Of a stretch of DNA of 64,000 bases, positions 11,414-22,240 are shown in pieces. Where the stretch lies: positions 62,540,756-62,604,755 of the forward strand of contig CM060731.1 of the NCBI GenBank assembly GCA_030704615.1. The letters run 5' to 3'. Within the stretch, counting starts at the first letter, position 1, and the number at the start of each line of letters is the position of its first letter. Made by a program: the position numbers and the translations under genes. Under the pieces are notes generated by a model, which saw only the letters and a program-made list of their open reading frames with translations, had not been told where the DNA came from and ran no database searches. Source of the DNA: Takakia lepidozioides. Taxonomy: Eukaryota; Streptophyta; Takakiopsida; Takakiales; Takakiaceae.

Positions 11414-13510
11414 GGTAAAGAGCCCAGATTAAGTTTCCAAAAAGGGGCAATAGATGGAGGCGAAAACATTACAACTGTCACTCAAGGAGATGTGATTACT
11501 TTGTGTAAGGACGGCAGATTGCGAGAGGCGCTGCACATTTTGGACCAACAAGGCGGTCGAGCAGACTCCAGTACCTTTGTCTGTCTCTTGCAGGGGTGCA
11601 TGAACACAAGAGCTTTGGCAGAGGGAAAGCAGGTGCATGCCCACATTAGACGAAGTGAATTCAAGCCAAATGTGTTTGTAGTCAACTCCCTTGTCAACAT
11701 GTATGCAAAATGCGGGAGCATGGTGGATGCTCGACAGGTGTTTGAGGAAATGCCTCAACGAGATCGGTTCACATGGACCATGCTGATGGCAGGATATGCT
11801 AAGCATGGACATGCCAAGGAGGCTCTAAAAATCTACAAGCAAATGCATTGGGAAAGGGTGATACCTGACAAGGTTACATACACCACTGTTCTCAATGTGT
11901 GTGCCAGCCTAGGTGCCCTGGAAGAGGGCAAGCAGGTCCATGCTGACATCATCCGAAGTGGAATTGCATCCGACTACATTTTGGAGAATGCCCTTATTGA
12001 CATGTTTGCCAAATGTGGAAGCATAGGGGATGCGCGTCAAGTGTTTGACAGTATGGCTCAGCGAGATGTGGTCTCATGGAATACAATGATAACAGGATAT
12101 GCCCAGAGTGGGCATGGTGAAGAGGCTCTCAAAGTCTATGAGTACATGCAACAGGAGGGGGTGATTCCCAATCGTGTCACTCTCATTTGCATTCTCAATG
12201 CGTGCGCGAGTGTAGGAGCTCTGGAAAAGGGGAAGCAGATCCATGCTGATATCAAGAAAACTGGAATTGTGTCAGATGTAAATCTTGAGACAACCCTTGT
12301 TGACATGTATGCCAAATGTGGGAGTATAAAGGATGCATGTGAAGTGTTTGACAGGATGCCTAAACGAGATGTTGTTTCATGGAATGTGATGATTGCAGGG
12401 TTTGCTCAGTGTGGGCATGGTGAAGAAGCTCTTAAACTCTACGAGCAAATGCAGCGTGTAGGAGTTTTGCCTGACCGAGTCACCTATACGACCATTCTCA
12501 ATGCATGTGCCAGCTTAGGAAACCTCGAAATGGGCAAGCAGGTTCATTCTGATGTCCGCAAAATAGAAATTGCACCAGACGTTATTTTGGAGAATACCCT
12601 TGTTGACATGTATGCAAAATGTGGGAGCATAGAGGATGCACGACAAGTGTTTGACAAAATAGCTGAAAGAGATGTTGTCTCATGGAGTGCGATGATCACA
12701 GGATATGCTCAACATGGGTGTGGTAAAGAGGCTTTCAAACTCTATGAGGAAATGCAACAAGAAGGTGTAATGCCCAACAGGGTCTCATTCATTTGCATTC
12801 TCAATGCATGTGCCAGCCTAGGAGCTCTAGAAAAGGTCAGGCAGGTCCATGCCCACATCATCGAAGCCCAAATTGCATCATATATTAATTTGGAGAATAC
12901 CCTCGTCGATACTTATGCCAAGTGCGGGAGCGTAGAGGATGCACGTCAAGTGTTCGACAAGATGGTAAAACGAGATGTGTTCTCATGGAGTGCGATGATT
13001 GCAGGATATGCCCAGCATGGGTGTGGCACACAGGCGCTCAAACTATTCGTTGAAATGCGACAGGAAGGTATTACCCCGGATGCTATCACCTTCACTTCTG
13101 TTCTCACTGCTTGCAGCCATGGGGGCCTAGTGGATGAAGGCCTTCACTACTTTGAATCCATGAGTCGAGATCATAGCCTCACACCTACAGTGGAGCATTT
13201 TGGCTGTATGGTGGACCTGCTTGGCCGTGTAGGGCTATTGGAGGAGGCAGAGGACTTAATCAACAAAATGCCAATCAGACCAGATGCTGTAATGTGGGCC
13301 ACCTTGCTTGGTGCCTGCAAAATCCATGGTGATGTGCAGGTAGCAGAGTGTGCTGCAAAAGCAATTCTTGAGTTAGATCCACAGGACCCTGTAGCCAATG
13401 CAATGCTGTCAAAAATCTATGCTGAGGCCGGCAAGTGGGATGATAAACCAAGTGTGAAAAAAGTGATGGAGGAGGAGGTGACACAGAGGTGTCAGGGGAC
13501 ATTGTATTGA
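11414..13510 (+). CDS. PLS-class pentatricopeptide repeat protein, truncated after the E1 motif
   Basis: About 700 codons of tandem PPR motifs. From residue 60 on there are six to seven P-L-S triplets marked by NSLVNMYAKCGSMVDARQVF, RDVVSWNTMITGYAQSGHGEEAL and similar blocks at about 100-residue spacing, then an L motif with LTACSHGGLVDEGL and the E1 motif with MPIRPDAVMWATLLGACKIHGD. PLS proteins read organelle RNA and guide C-to-U editing; the deaminase is a C-terminal DYW domain. Here the frame ends shortly after E1 (QRCQGTLY) through a frameshift, and the rest of E2/E+ and DYW lies degenerate in other frames to 13830. No in-frame ATG precedes the repeats and a TTGAGGCAG acceptor is present at 11414, so a separate first exon is likely. 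As it stands it is an E-truncated protein or a young pseudogene. Confidence 0.85.
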   Translation, partial: GKEPRLSFQKGAIDGGENITTVTQGDVITLCKDGRLREALHILDQQGGRADSSTFVCLLQGCMNTRALAEGKQVHAHIRRSEFKPNVFVVNSLVNMYAKCGSMVDARQVFEEMPQRDRFTWTMLMAGYAKHGHAKEALKIYKQMHWERVIPDKVTYTTVLNVCASLGALEEGKQVHADIIRSGIASDYILENALIDMFAKCGSIGDARQVFDSMAQRDVVSWNTMITGYAQSGHGEEALKVYEYMQQEGVIPNRVTLICILNACASVGALEKGKQIHADIKKTGIVSDVNLETTLVDMYAKCGSIKDACEVFDRMPKRDVVSWNVMIAGFAQCGHGEEALKLYEQMQRVGVLPDRVTYTTILNACASLGNLEMGKQVHSDVRKIEIAPDVILENTLVDMYAKCGSIEDARQVFDKIAERDVVSWSAMITGYAQHGCGKEAFKLYEEMQQEGVMPNRVSFICILNACASLGALEKVRQVHAHIIEAQIASYINLENTLVDTYAKCGSVEDARQVFDKMVKRDVFSWSAMIAGYAQHGCGTQALKLFVEMRQEGITPDAITFTSVLTACSHGGLVDEGLHYFESMSRDHSLTPTVEHFGCMVDLLGRVGLLEEAEDLINKMPIRPDAVMWATLLGACKIHGDVQVAECAAKAILELDPQDPVANAMLSKIYAEAGKWDDKPSVKKVMEEEVTQRCQGTLY

Positions 13511-13830
13511 CATGAACCGACAGGTTTGTTAATGTAGAAGACAAACTACATCCACAAATTGAGGGAGACCGTCCAAGCCATGAACAGTAAGGTGCCTGAC
13601 ACTGGGCTTTGTATTGCCTGACCTGCTGGACTCAGTGGGAAGCAGTGTGCCATTATTCTTGGCTCCTCAGCACAGCCAATGGGATGCCCATACAGCTTCA
13701 AGATGTTCAGTTGTGTGTAGACTGCCAAAACTACCATCAAGTAAATGTCAGGCCCGTTTTCGTATTGGATGCCAACCACTTCCTTGACTCTGGAGATGGG
13801 GTCTGTTCTCGCGGTGACCAATGGTGAAAC
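13511..13830 (+). pseudogene. Decayed E+/DYW deaminase tail of the PPR gene
   Basis: Directly after the stop, another frame reads FVNVEDKLHPQIEGDRPSHE (about 13530-13600), the usual E+ start. A third frame at 13660-13830 gives STANGMPIQLQDVQ, LCVDC followed by a displaced H, then DANHFLDSGDGVCSRGDQW and a stop. This is recognisably the end of a DYW domain, but the final DYW has become DQW, the HxE zinc site reads HYS, and the CxxCH motif is disturbed. Editing activity would be lost. It shows that the neighbouring PPR gene was once a full PLS-E-DYW editing factor. Confidence 0.75.
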
Positions 13831-14784
13831 AGGCAACATGCATGATGGAGACTGTGTTGCTTCAACGTGGGGGTGGAAAGCTCATAGACTTTTCGTTATT
13901 GAAGTAATCCAGATGGTAGATTTTGATTCAGAACCTACTTCTGTTGACTTGCCTATAGGGATGACTACAGCTCAAAGATGGCTATTGACAGCAGCAGTGC
14001 AAGTCACAGAAATATTTATTGCGAAGGACATTACAACGGAGGAGGGATGTCTTCAACACCTCATCAATTTCCAAGTAAGTTTATCGATGTACAAAATTGG
14101 TCTCCTTTGCTCATATTGCCTTAGGATTTTCTGATATTCCCTACCACTACAGTGAAGGATAAGTTATGCAGCAAAACTTCTTGGCAAACCAGCAGAGTGT
14201 CAGGGGGAGAGAGGGGGGGAAGAGGGAGACTTTTTTACACATACTAGTTTGACTGAACTCAGATCGTGCCAAAAGAACTAAGGGGTGGGTGGCTTTGGCT
14301 TCTCCACAACTATGCAACAAAAACAAAATGCAGATGAAGGGAAGGAAAGGTCACAAGGGCTTGAGGCACACCGACCGGCTTGCAGCATCATTCATGTCAG
14401 AATCATGGTGCTTCGTCATATTCTTCTTCAGTGATGTTTCAAATGGATTCAAATGTAGCTTATGTTGGAGTTATTGGCATAAGACCTTATTTTGCAGATG
14501 CCACATGAATTGGGTCTTGCACCATGTTGTTCATTTCCAGCTTTACTACGACCACATCCATCAAGGATCCAGTTCCGGGAAAGTTCATATGATGTGATGT
14601 TGAGCACTCACATTCTGCGATACAATTCTTGACTGCTGTGATATCATGTCTTTCACCCGTGCTTTGCCTTGGTTATGAGCATAGCATATTGTATCTGAGA
14701 TTTTCCAATTCTGGAGCTTCATCCTAGCCTATTTAAAGGTTGTCAACTACAAAGATATCGAATATAACAATGTGACAGTGAATT
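13831..14784. other. Stretch without recognised genes
   Basis: Short open frames only, none of which I recognise. The right edge (about 14780-14800) coincides with the 3' end of a LINE with an ATTACAATTACAATTCA-like tail on the minus strand. Confidence 0.5.
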
Positions 14785-15725
14785 GTAATTGTAATTTTAA
14801 TACAACCTGATATAGTTTCCATCATGAGAGCTTACTAATATCTGTGTTTGTTTCCTAGTTTGAAGAATGTGATTCTATCAGACAAGTTACTGAAACGAGG
14901 AGAGAAGTTTGATTGAACAGATATTTCCTTGATGTTGTGTACGAGGTGTGCCTTGCGAACATGATATCTTGAGGTCTTTCTCAGATACACTGTATCTAGG
15001 GCCTCGGAGGTCTGTCCAAAGATTGTAATCATAAGACGTTGTTTGCCGTAGCCTTGTGGCCATTGACCCCGCGCCCAGTTTGAGCGGGAACAAAAGGGAC
15101 AGAACCTACCTCTGTCAGGGGCTGACGTTGGTAGTAAGACTTACCTTCATATATAGAATTAATCCGGGTTTTCCAGATATCCTCTAGAAATCCCTTCACA
15201 CAAGCATCAATCTGCTGTGTGTGATTTGCCCAAAAACTAGGCCTCAGGAGGGCCTGGGCTTTTGGCTCAGCCTCGAGACTTTCAAAGTTGGTAAACAGGG
15301 GTACAGGCACAATTCCCTTGATAGATTTGAAGAGAGCGTCTCTTTGGTGAGAGAACCCCGGACAGTGTATCAGAAATGAATACTGTCTTCAGATTGCCCA
15401 CACAACGGGCAATTGCACTCTCCCTTTCCTCTCTGCTTCTGTTTGCTGTTCAAAGGTAGGCTTCCTGCCCTGAGTTTAAATTTCAGTCTAGTGCCGAGAG
15501 TGGGTAGACCCTTGAGGTCATCCAAGATGTCCTCCCCCATGTCACTGACTGGAAACAAGTTCAGGGAAGTTTTCTGCCTAACTTCATTTTCATCAGACAA
15601 TCTCATGGAACAGACATGGCTTTGGACACTACAGCCTCTAAGTCAGATTTATCCAGCAGGGTCAAAGACTTGCGGATCCAGGTCCAGGTCCTTGAGAATC
15701 TCTTCTACTCTCTTCTGCCAGGATC
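14785..15725 (-). mobile_element. LINE 3' segment (5'-truncated)
   Basis: On the minus strand this carries the C-terminal part of a LINE ORF (about 15720-15035, with DMGEDILDDLKGLPTL, a C-rich CPLCGQSEDSIHF knuckle and NFESLEAEPKAQAL), then a 3' untranslated region ending in a short AATTAC-type repeat near 14790. It repeats, inverted and almost unchanged, the 3' part of the plus-strand LINE at 16660-17359. The junction with the plus-strand part is near 15720. Confidence 0.8.
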
Positions 15726-17359
15726 ATATCTTCACTCTAAGCCAGATTATCCAGGGAAGGAAAAAAGAAGGGAAACCCACTTATGTCTTTTTCCTGGATG
15801 TCAAAAGGGCTTATGACACAGTGTGGAGAGATGGCCTATGGTTCCGCCTCTGGTCTTGTGGGATCAAGGGAAAGATGTGGAGAGTTGTCCACAACTTGTA
15901 TGCTCCCCTCTGCTCTTCAATGTTTTCATCAATCAACTCCTCGAGGATGTGGAAAGTGAGGGATTTGGGTTAAGGGTGGGTGATACCACCATACCAGCCC
16001 TTATGTTTGCGGATGACTTCGCAGGCATAGGGGAGACTCCAACCAATCTCCAGGAGTTGATTGATTGCGCGAAGAGATACTTTGATCTTTGGGGGCTAGA
16101 GGCTAATGTCAGCAAATGTGCAGTGGTAGCATTCAACGACAGAGGAGAGGGAGGAAGTGATCTTAAGTGGCAGTGGGGTAGCCAAGAGATCCCGGTCCTC
16201 CCTTCCTACACTTACCTGGGCGTTGAGTTCTCCTCCAATTGTAATTGGGATGCACATATCCGGAAAGTTGTTCAAACTGGCAAGGGCAAAGCTCTGGGGC
16301 TCACTAAATTTTTCCACTGCAGAGGGGTCAACTCTGAGGTTAAGAAAACCATGCTTTGTCGCGTTATTAGACCTGCCTTGGAGTACGGATCTGCTATATG
16401 GGTTGATAACTCCAACCAGGCTGAGTCTCTAGAATCCATTCAAGTGGGGGTGCTTAAGGAGTGTATGTCAGCATGCTCCAAAACAGCCAATGTGGCTGTT
16501 CGGGGTGAGTTGGGCATTCCGTCCTTAAGCTCCCGACGAGATGAATTCAAGGTCAGATGGTGGGGTCAGCTGCAACATATGCCCAACACCAGATATCCTA
16601 AGTTAATCGACTCTATATCTTGGAAACAGGACCGCCCTGTCAAACAGGCTAAGTCCTGGCAGAAGAGAGTAGAAGAGATTCTGAAGGACCTGGACCTGGA
16701 TCCGCAAGTCTTGACCCTGCTGGATAAATCTGACTTAGAGGCTGTAGTGTCCTCAGCCATGTCTGTTGCCATGCGATTGTCTGATGAAAATGAAGTTAGG
16801 CAGAAAACTTCCCTGAACTTGTTTCCAGTCTGTGACATGGGGGAGGACATCTTGGATGACCTCAAGGGTCTACCCACTCTCGGCACTAGACTGAAATTTA
16901 AACTCAGGGCAGGAAGCCTACCTTTGAACAGCAAACAGAAGCAGAGAGGAAAGGGAGAGTGCAATTGCCCGTTGTGTGGGCAATCTGAAGACAGTATTCA
17001 TTTTCTGATACACTGTCCGGGGTTCTCTCACCAAAGAGACGCTCTCTTCAAATCTATCAAGGGGGAATTGTGCCTGTACCCCTGTTTACCAACTTTGTAA
17101 GTCTCGAGGCTGAGCCAAAAGCCCAGGCCCTCCTGAGGCCTAGTTTTTGGGCAAATCACACACAGCAGATTGATGCTTGTGTGAAGGGATTTCTAGAGGA
17201 TATCTGGAAAACCCGGATTAATTCTTTATGTGGAGGTAAGTCTTACTACCAATGTCAGCCCCTGACAGAGGTAGGTTCTGTCCCTTTTGTTCCCGCTCAA
17301 ACTGGGCGCGGGGTCAATGGCCACAAGGCTACGGCAAACAACGTCTTATGAGTACAATC
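15021..17359. repeat. Inverted repeat formed by the two LINE halves
   Basis: Arms of about 700 bases (15021-15725 and 16660-17359) face each other around a 930-base loop that holds the reverse transcriptase core. The translated arms differ at only a few residues (for example FESLEA/FVSLEA, SIYEGKS/SLCGGKS). A third, 80-base piece of the same family lies inverted at 17360-17440, directly against the right arm. Confidence 0.85.
15720..17359 (+). mobile_element. LINE with reverse transcriptase, plus-strand segment
   Basis: This segment begins inside the reverse transcriptase (DHIFTLSQIIQGRK, FFLDVKRAYDTVW), continues through a frameshift near 15900 to LLFNVFINQL, the catalytic box MFADDFAG (16007-16030), the thumb motif LPSYTYLGVEF and LCRVIRPALEYGSAIW, and ends with the zinc knuckle CNCPLCGQSEDSIHFLIHC. 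N-terminal endonuclease sequence is absent. The last 700 bases are the mirror image of 15021-15725. The open frame from about 15900 to 17098 is long, so the copy is young. It could not transpose, because the 5' part is missing and the frame is broken. Confidence 0.85.
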
Positions 17360-17440
17360 TCTTCTGCCAGGACTTAGCCTGTTTGACAGGGCGGTCCTGT
17401 TTCCAAGATATAGAGTCGATTAACTTAGGATATCTGGTGT

Positions 17441-18439
17441 GTCCAAAGAGTGAGTACTAAAGCAAGAAATGTTATCTTACACAAGGAATACCTGTTACGT
17501 ATGAGAGTGATCAGTCTGATGGGGACACATCAATCACAATCTTTGAGACGGATATTCTGGGTTCTTTTATCTGTATGCAACTAACTGCTTACATGCCTAA
17601 TTTCAGTCACAACAACCGAGGTGGCTGGGTCTGGGTCTACAATGCCCACTTTTCTAGTGTATCTCAGAGTCCTTGCTCTATTGAAGCTTTTACCAAAGTG
17701 CTTCAATAAACCTGTTTTGAAGTACATGGATCACTTCTTCACACTATCTGGTGGCTTAAGAAAATCCGCCGCACAGCTTTATAGAAGCCCCAAGTGAAGG
17801 GCACCCTCCTTTGTTTTTATAGCAAAGATCCATCTGGTGCTTGAAAAAGAAATACTGATAATCAACCAGTCTCTCTCAGTGATTCATGGTCTACTGGTGT
17901 GAGCTGTGAGGTCTAAATGGTCCGCAATCCGGCACATTAGTCATCAGGTGATCACAAGCGCATGTGCCTTCGATCAGAAACGAAGAAACAAAGGTGCAAA
18001 ATGGCACCGGAGACACAAGCACAGGACAAGACACAGACTGGGAGACACAAATGCACACATGTGAAGCATCTCTGGCTTAAAGAGATCTAATGAACCCCAC
18101 TTCCGGCCCAAAGGCACGAAGAACCGCAAGCCAGTGTGAGAATGTTGTGCACAATCTCTCATCGTTTAGAATAAGATGAATTGATTAATGAAGAATACTT
18201 TATCCAGTGATGGCATCTGTCGGCTGCAACAACGTGGACTAGAATTTCGAGCAGAGTGTGTCACAATGCTGGGCCCAAGATCGATCTAGCCACAATCCGA
18301 CACAGATCTCGCAGTGATTGCGCGGCCATTCACTGCAGAGCGACAGGCAACCTCGCATCTATATCTCCATAGCTATGGCTAGAGATAGAGATTCTACAAT
18401 TTCCGTAACCAGGACAGATCGCATAAAAACAACGTAGCA
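17441..18439. other. Stretch without recognised genes
   Basis: No domain, repeat or RNA gene could be supported here. Confidence 0.45.
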
Positions 18440-18660
18440 CTAGAGAGACACGCCTGATCAGTATATATACCTCTGGTATCATAAAACACGGGGCGAAGGA
18501 AATGACGTGATGTTCCATCTCCACTTCTCTAAGGGGGCAAGCTGGGCAAATCCAATCCTCATGGAGCAGTCTGCCTGTCTCAATCTGGGGATTGTGCGAG
18601 CCACTCTGGTGAGCAATGCGGGGGAGCATGGTGGACAAGAATCTATCCAAGGGCCAGTTT
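18440..18660 (-). pseudogene. LINE C-terminal zinc-knuckle fragment (different family)
   Basis: The minus-strand frame reads SHNPQIETGRLLHEDWICPA, then CPLREVEMEHHVISFAPCF. Spacing of Cys and His (C-x2-C-x8-H) and the preceding IETGR stretch are typical of the knuckle that ends many plant LINE ORF2 proteins (GRW/IETGR ... C..C..E.EHFLF.C). The rest of the element is not visible. Confidence 0.5.
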
Positions 18661-19089
18661 GATCAGGTACAATGGCTGGTGCTTCTGTCCCTGCCATTGG
18701 ATGGGAAGAAGATATCTTTGGTTGCCAGTGCTGCCTTTCGTGCTGGGGCCATCCTTCAGCAGTCTGTTATTTAAATCGGCATGTTTTTGCTCGGCATCAT
18801 GCAGCCTAAGTAACTCTTTGGGCTTTTGGTTGAGGATTTGGCTCGTGTTTACAGAGAGCCTGAGAGGCTTTGGCTTCCTGTTTTAGCAGGGCTTGTGCCT
18901 TTCTTTAGACCTGTTTGGTGCACTTGCAGGTTCTTGACTTTGGCGTTACTTGCTTTTTCTGCTGCTTGCCTTATAAGGCTCTAGGTTTGGCTGAGGTTGT
19001 CCAATATCTTGATCTGGATCTTGCGCCTTCCCTCTAGTACAGAGAGATAAAGAGACACGCCTTGATCCACCAAAATGGACATGGGACTG
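18661..19089. other. Stretch without recognised genes
   Basis: T-rich plus strand; no supported gene. Confidence 0.4.
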
Positions 19090-19640
19090 ACCCACGTCGT
19101 CCATGAGACCACATCTCGTTTAGCCATTCTGGTGAACACTTGATGCGCATCCCTTATGCTACGGCAATGTCAACAAGGGTATTCTCCACAATAATGTCTG
19201 GCACCAAACACACTTTCAGCATGTCACATGTACCTGCTTGCCCTTTTCCAATGCTCTTAGCCCAGCACATGCATTCAGAACACAAATGAACGCAACCCTG
19301 TCAGGCGTCAACCCTTCCCGTTGCATTTGCCCGTAGAGTTCAAGAGCCTCTTCACCATGAGCCTGCTGAGCATATCCTGCAATCATTACACTCCATGAGA
19401 CCACATCTCGTTTTACCATTCTGTCAAACACTTTCCCTGCATCCTTCATGCTGCCGCATTTGGCATACATGTGAACAAGACTATTTTCCAAAATAATGTC
19501 TGATGACACTTTCAAACTGTCAGCATGGACCCACTTGCCCTTCTCCAAGGCCCCCAGGCTGGTACATGCATTTAGAATGGTACTGTAAGTCACTGCATCA
19601 GGTGTCACCCCTTCCTGTTGCATTTGGTCATAGAGTTTAA
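19090..19640 (-). pseudogene. PPR gene fragment
   Basis: One open minus-strand frame of 135 codons (19623-19216) has two consecutive P-L-S units: VTYSTILNACTSLGALEKGK, NSLVHMYAKCGSMKDAGKVF, KRDVVSWSVMIAGYAQQAHG, VAFICVLNACAG. Degraded PPR sequence continues to about 19090 (VSWTTWVSPM region, ANTLVDI). No start, no E or DYW domain. This is a third member of the local PPR family, truncated on both sides. Confidence 0.85.
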
Positions 19641-19769
19641 CCCTTCAAGGACGAGCCTGTTTTTGGTGCTTCACAGTAGAATATTACAATATACAAAGTC
19701 AAGCAAACTCACTATCACTGATTTACAGTCAAACCATATACTAAACATCATGGAACATAGTCAATATGT

Positions 19770-19945
19770 TCCACTTCAGTAAACCACTTTACTACACGTC
19801 ATGCATCCACGTCACTCTGCCCTTAAGCCACTCACTACACGTCATGCATCCACCTTATAATTCAGTTAAACCACTTTACTACACGTCATAGCCACGTCGC
19901 ATCCACGTCATACTGTGCTACCTACACGTCACCCCCTAGGTTTTA
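19770..19945. repeat. Clustered ACGTCA repeats
   Basis: Imperfect units of the type AAACCACTTTACTACACGTC followed by ATGCATCCAC recur two to three times, giving about eight ACGTCA/ACGTCG hexamers in 175 bases. ACGTCA is a core for plant bZIP factors. The cluster lies just upstream of the decayed DNMT-element copy, so it may be leftover promoter/LTR sequence, but I cannot show this. Confidence 0.4.
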
Positions 19946-20199
19946 CTGTCACATTTCACTGTCAGAACCTGGCATCTGGATTCGACTGCTTGACTGAAAC
20001 GACTTGACCTTTGTCACGCATGTTCGACTATGGAGGCTGGGAGTAAAAATGTCGCAAATGACTCAAAAATAAGTCAAATACAGAGTCGAAAAGCCCAGCT
20101 TGTATTGTAATGCGCAGCAGCTTCTGCAAGTAGCAGTGGAACAAGTGGATCAGGAGCTAGGACATCCACTCCAGCTCCCGCCGCAACACCAACACCTGT

Positions 20200-21231
20200 A
20201 CTGCCTGCCTTCAATCCGGTTGTGGAGTTTTTCCAAGAGTTGAGAAGGAACTACCAGGGGGTGAAGACAGAGAAGTTGCGGAGCTTACAAGAGTTCCAAT
20301 GCAAACCTACTGAGAGTTTGAGGGAGGATTAGACTCACATGAGGCGCTTGATAAGTGTAACCCAATGGGTTACGGAAGCTCAGGCAGTCCAATTCTGGTA
20401 TGGGATATTGGACAAGGAGCCGAGGAGAAGGGTGCGGGATGCAACTCTTCTACAAGTGGCCCAACCCACCCTAACAAATGTGTTTTTGTTAGCCGAGCGG
20501 ATAGAGCTCAACATGGTAGAGGAGCGGGTGGTTATGGTGGGGTTTGGAAAGGAGACACAACGAAGTGGGGCTCCTAGCCAACAACAACCAACTCCCCAAC
20601 GTGCTCAAGGCAATAAGGGGGCTCAAATAGCGCCTAGGGAAGGTTAGAGAGGATCTAGATGCAAATGTCTCTTCCTTCATTCTCAAGCCAGCAACAGACA
20701 AGTTTGTCATGTTGGGATTGTGGAGGACCCCATGTCAAGAAAGATTTCCCGGAGAGAGGCAAAGGGCCGACAGAGGCACAGCCTACACAATTACAGTGTG
20801 GGCATTGTGGCAAGTATGGGCATGAAGAGGCCCATTGTTATGATTTGCATTCTGAGCTACGGCCAGGCCAATTCCAAGGGAACAATAGTGGCCGAGGACG
20901 AGGCAATGTGGTCCAGAGAGGTAGAGGAGACAAAGGTCGTGGTGGAGGTCGTAACCAAAACCAAGGAGCACAGGGTCACGGTCAAGGACATGACCAAGGC
21001 ATTGTGGATAGGCTTGCCCAGCTAGAGCAACGTCTTGCTGCCATGGCCACTACTCATGTTGCGCCAGCTCCAAGGCCTGAGGTTCAAGCTCCACCTACAC
21101 AACCTCCTATGCCTAGGGAAGACCAGATTGGTATGGGCTTCATGTGTGGAGCCGCACTTGCAGGACCATTGCATATGGACTCTACAGCTGCTGTTACTCG
21201 AGCAGCAACTCGTGCTGCTGAGCCAAGGTGA
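20200..21231 (+). pseudogene. Gag remnant of DNMT gypsy copy 2
   Basis: Contains the gag core (VEFFQELRRNYQGVKTEKLR, QAVQFWYGILDKEPRRRVRD) interrupted by stops near 20330 and 20645. It then has an open frame from 20659 with two zinc knuckles, CWDCGGPHVKKDF (last Cys lost) and CGHCGKYGHEEAHC, followed by a Gly/Arg-rich tail. Both knuckles are in one frame here, which shows that the frame change between them in the copy at 36424-38618 is a one-base deletion. Confidence 0.8.
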
Positions 21232-21554
21232 GCGGATATCGATTTTGATCCATTCTCAGGGGTGGTGGCTTGGGGTAGTAAGCTCTTGGAGGGCAATAGC
21301 CATACAGAAGATAGGCCACCATCTGATGAGGACAAACAATTGGTATACAAGGCTGAGTTGCTTCCTCATGTGCCTGTGCATGTTCCACTGTGGGGTACGG
21401 TTGGGAATTTTGCAGCGAGTGGCAGACGAGTGTGTGCACCAAGCATGGCAGGAGACTTTTCCATTGATGAGTGAGGGGAGTTCAGTGATATCACCTGGAC
21501 CTCCTCAGTTAGCTCCTTTGGACACAGTGCCCATTACCTGACAACCACCTGACT

Positions 21555-22160
21555 CAGGGATTTGTTTGCTAGACCTATTTAGAGGCATGAGCACTGGGCT
21601 TGCAGGAGTGTTGCAAGCAGGGATTAAAGTACGCAAGTACTTGTATATGGAGAATGATGAGATTGCTCGGCGTATTTCCATACGCCATGTTGCCTTACTT
21701 ACACGTCATTATCCTAAGTTGTTGCCTCTCTCAGCAATTCAAGGGTACCAAAAGGCCTTGTCAGCAGACATTACCTTGTTGGGGGCGGATGATTTGGACC
21801 AACATGAGGCCATTGAATTGGTGATAGCCGGATGGCCTTGCCAGACATTCTCCCGCAGGTCATGGTAATGGTTTGCATGATGCACGATCACATCTGTTTT
21901 TGGAGATGTTGCAAGTGTTGCGTTATTTGTAGGTGAGGCAAGTGCAACCTCCAGCTTACATCCTGGAGAATGTTCCTCTTATGGGGGATTTTCGGGCCAA
22001 GGTTATGGCCAGTGTGCATCAGATCCGGCCATGGATTGGACCAGCTGTATTGTTGGATGCAGCTGCAGTGGGTTCACGGGCACATAGGCCTAGGTTGTGG
22101 TGGACCAATCTTGCACCACCAGAGTTGCTCAAGAGAGCATATGATTCCATTCATTAGCCA
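21555..22160 (+). pseudogene. DNA cytosine-C5 methyltransferase remnant (copy 2)
   Basis: In order: ICLLDLFRGMSTGLAGVLQ (motif I; G to R), a helical block, ELVIAGWPCQTFSRRSW (motif IV with catalytic PCQ, then a frameshift), YILENVPLMGDF (motif VI, ENV), and SRAHRPRLWWTN (motif VIII). It matches the domain at 39345-40000 throughout. A frameshift near 21850 and a stop near 21930 inactivate it. Motifs IX-X are missing because the copy ends. Confidence 0.85.
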
Positions 22161-22240
22161 CCCAACCTCACGGTTGAGGGCATTTTTGACCAAGGGAGGC
22201 AACCACAGAGAGTGCGAGAATCGACGACCTTTTCGATCGG

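Larger units (their letters stand above)
20105..22240 (+). mobile_element. Decayed DNMT-bearing gypsy fragment (copy 2)
   Basis: Similarity to the element at 36955-40000 starts abruptly in the gag linker (20105, GCTTCTGCAAGTAGCAGTGG) and stops abruptly after the DNMT region at about 22240. It covers the gag core, two zinc knuckles and the DNMT. The protease region and the sequence between are deleted (about 21232-21250). Neither LTR nor RT/integrase is visible. Several stops and frameshifts break it. Confidence 0.85.

Noticed and set aside
13546-13839. Minus-strand frame of 97 codons
   Set aside because: The plus strand of the same stretch gives recognisable DYW-domain words, so the minus frame is chance.
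15029-15310. Independent gene on the minus strand
   Set aside because: It is the inverted copy of the LINE C-terminal part at 17070-17351.
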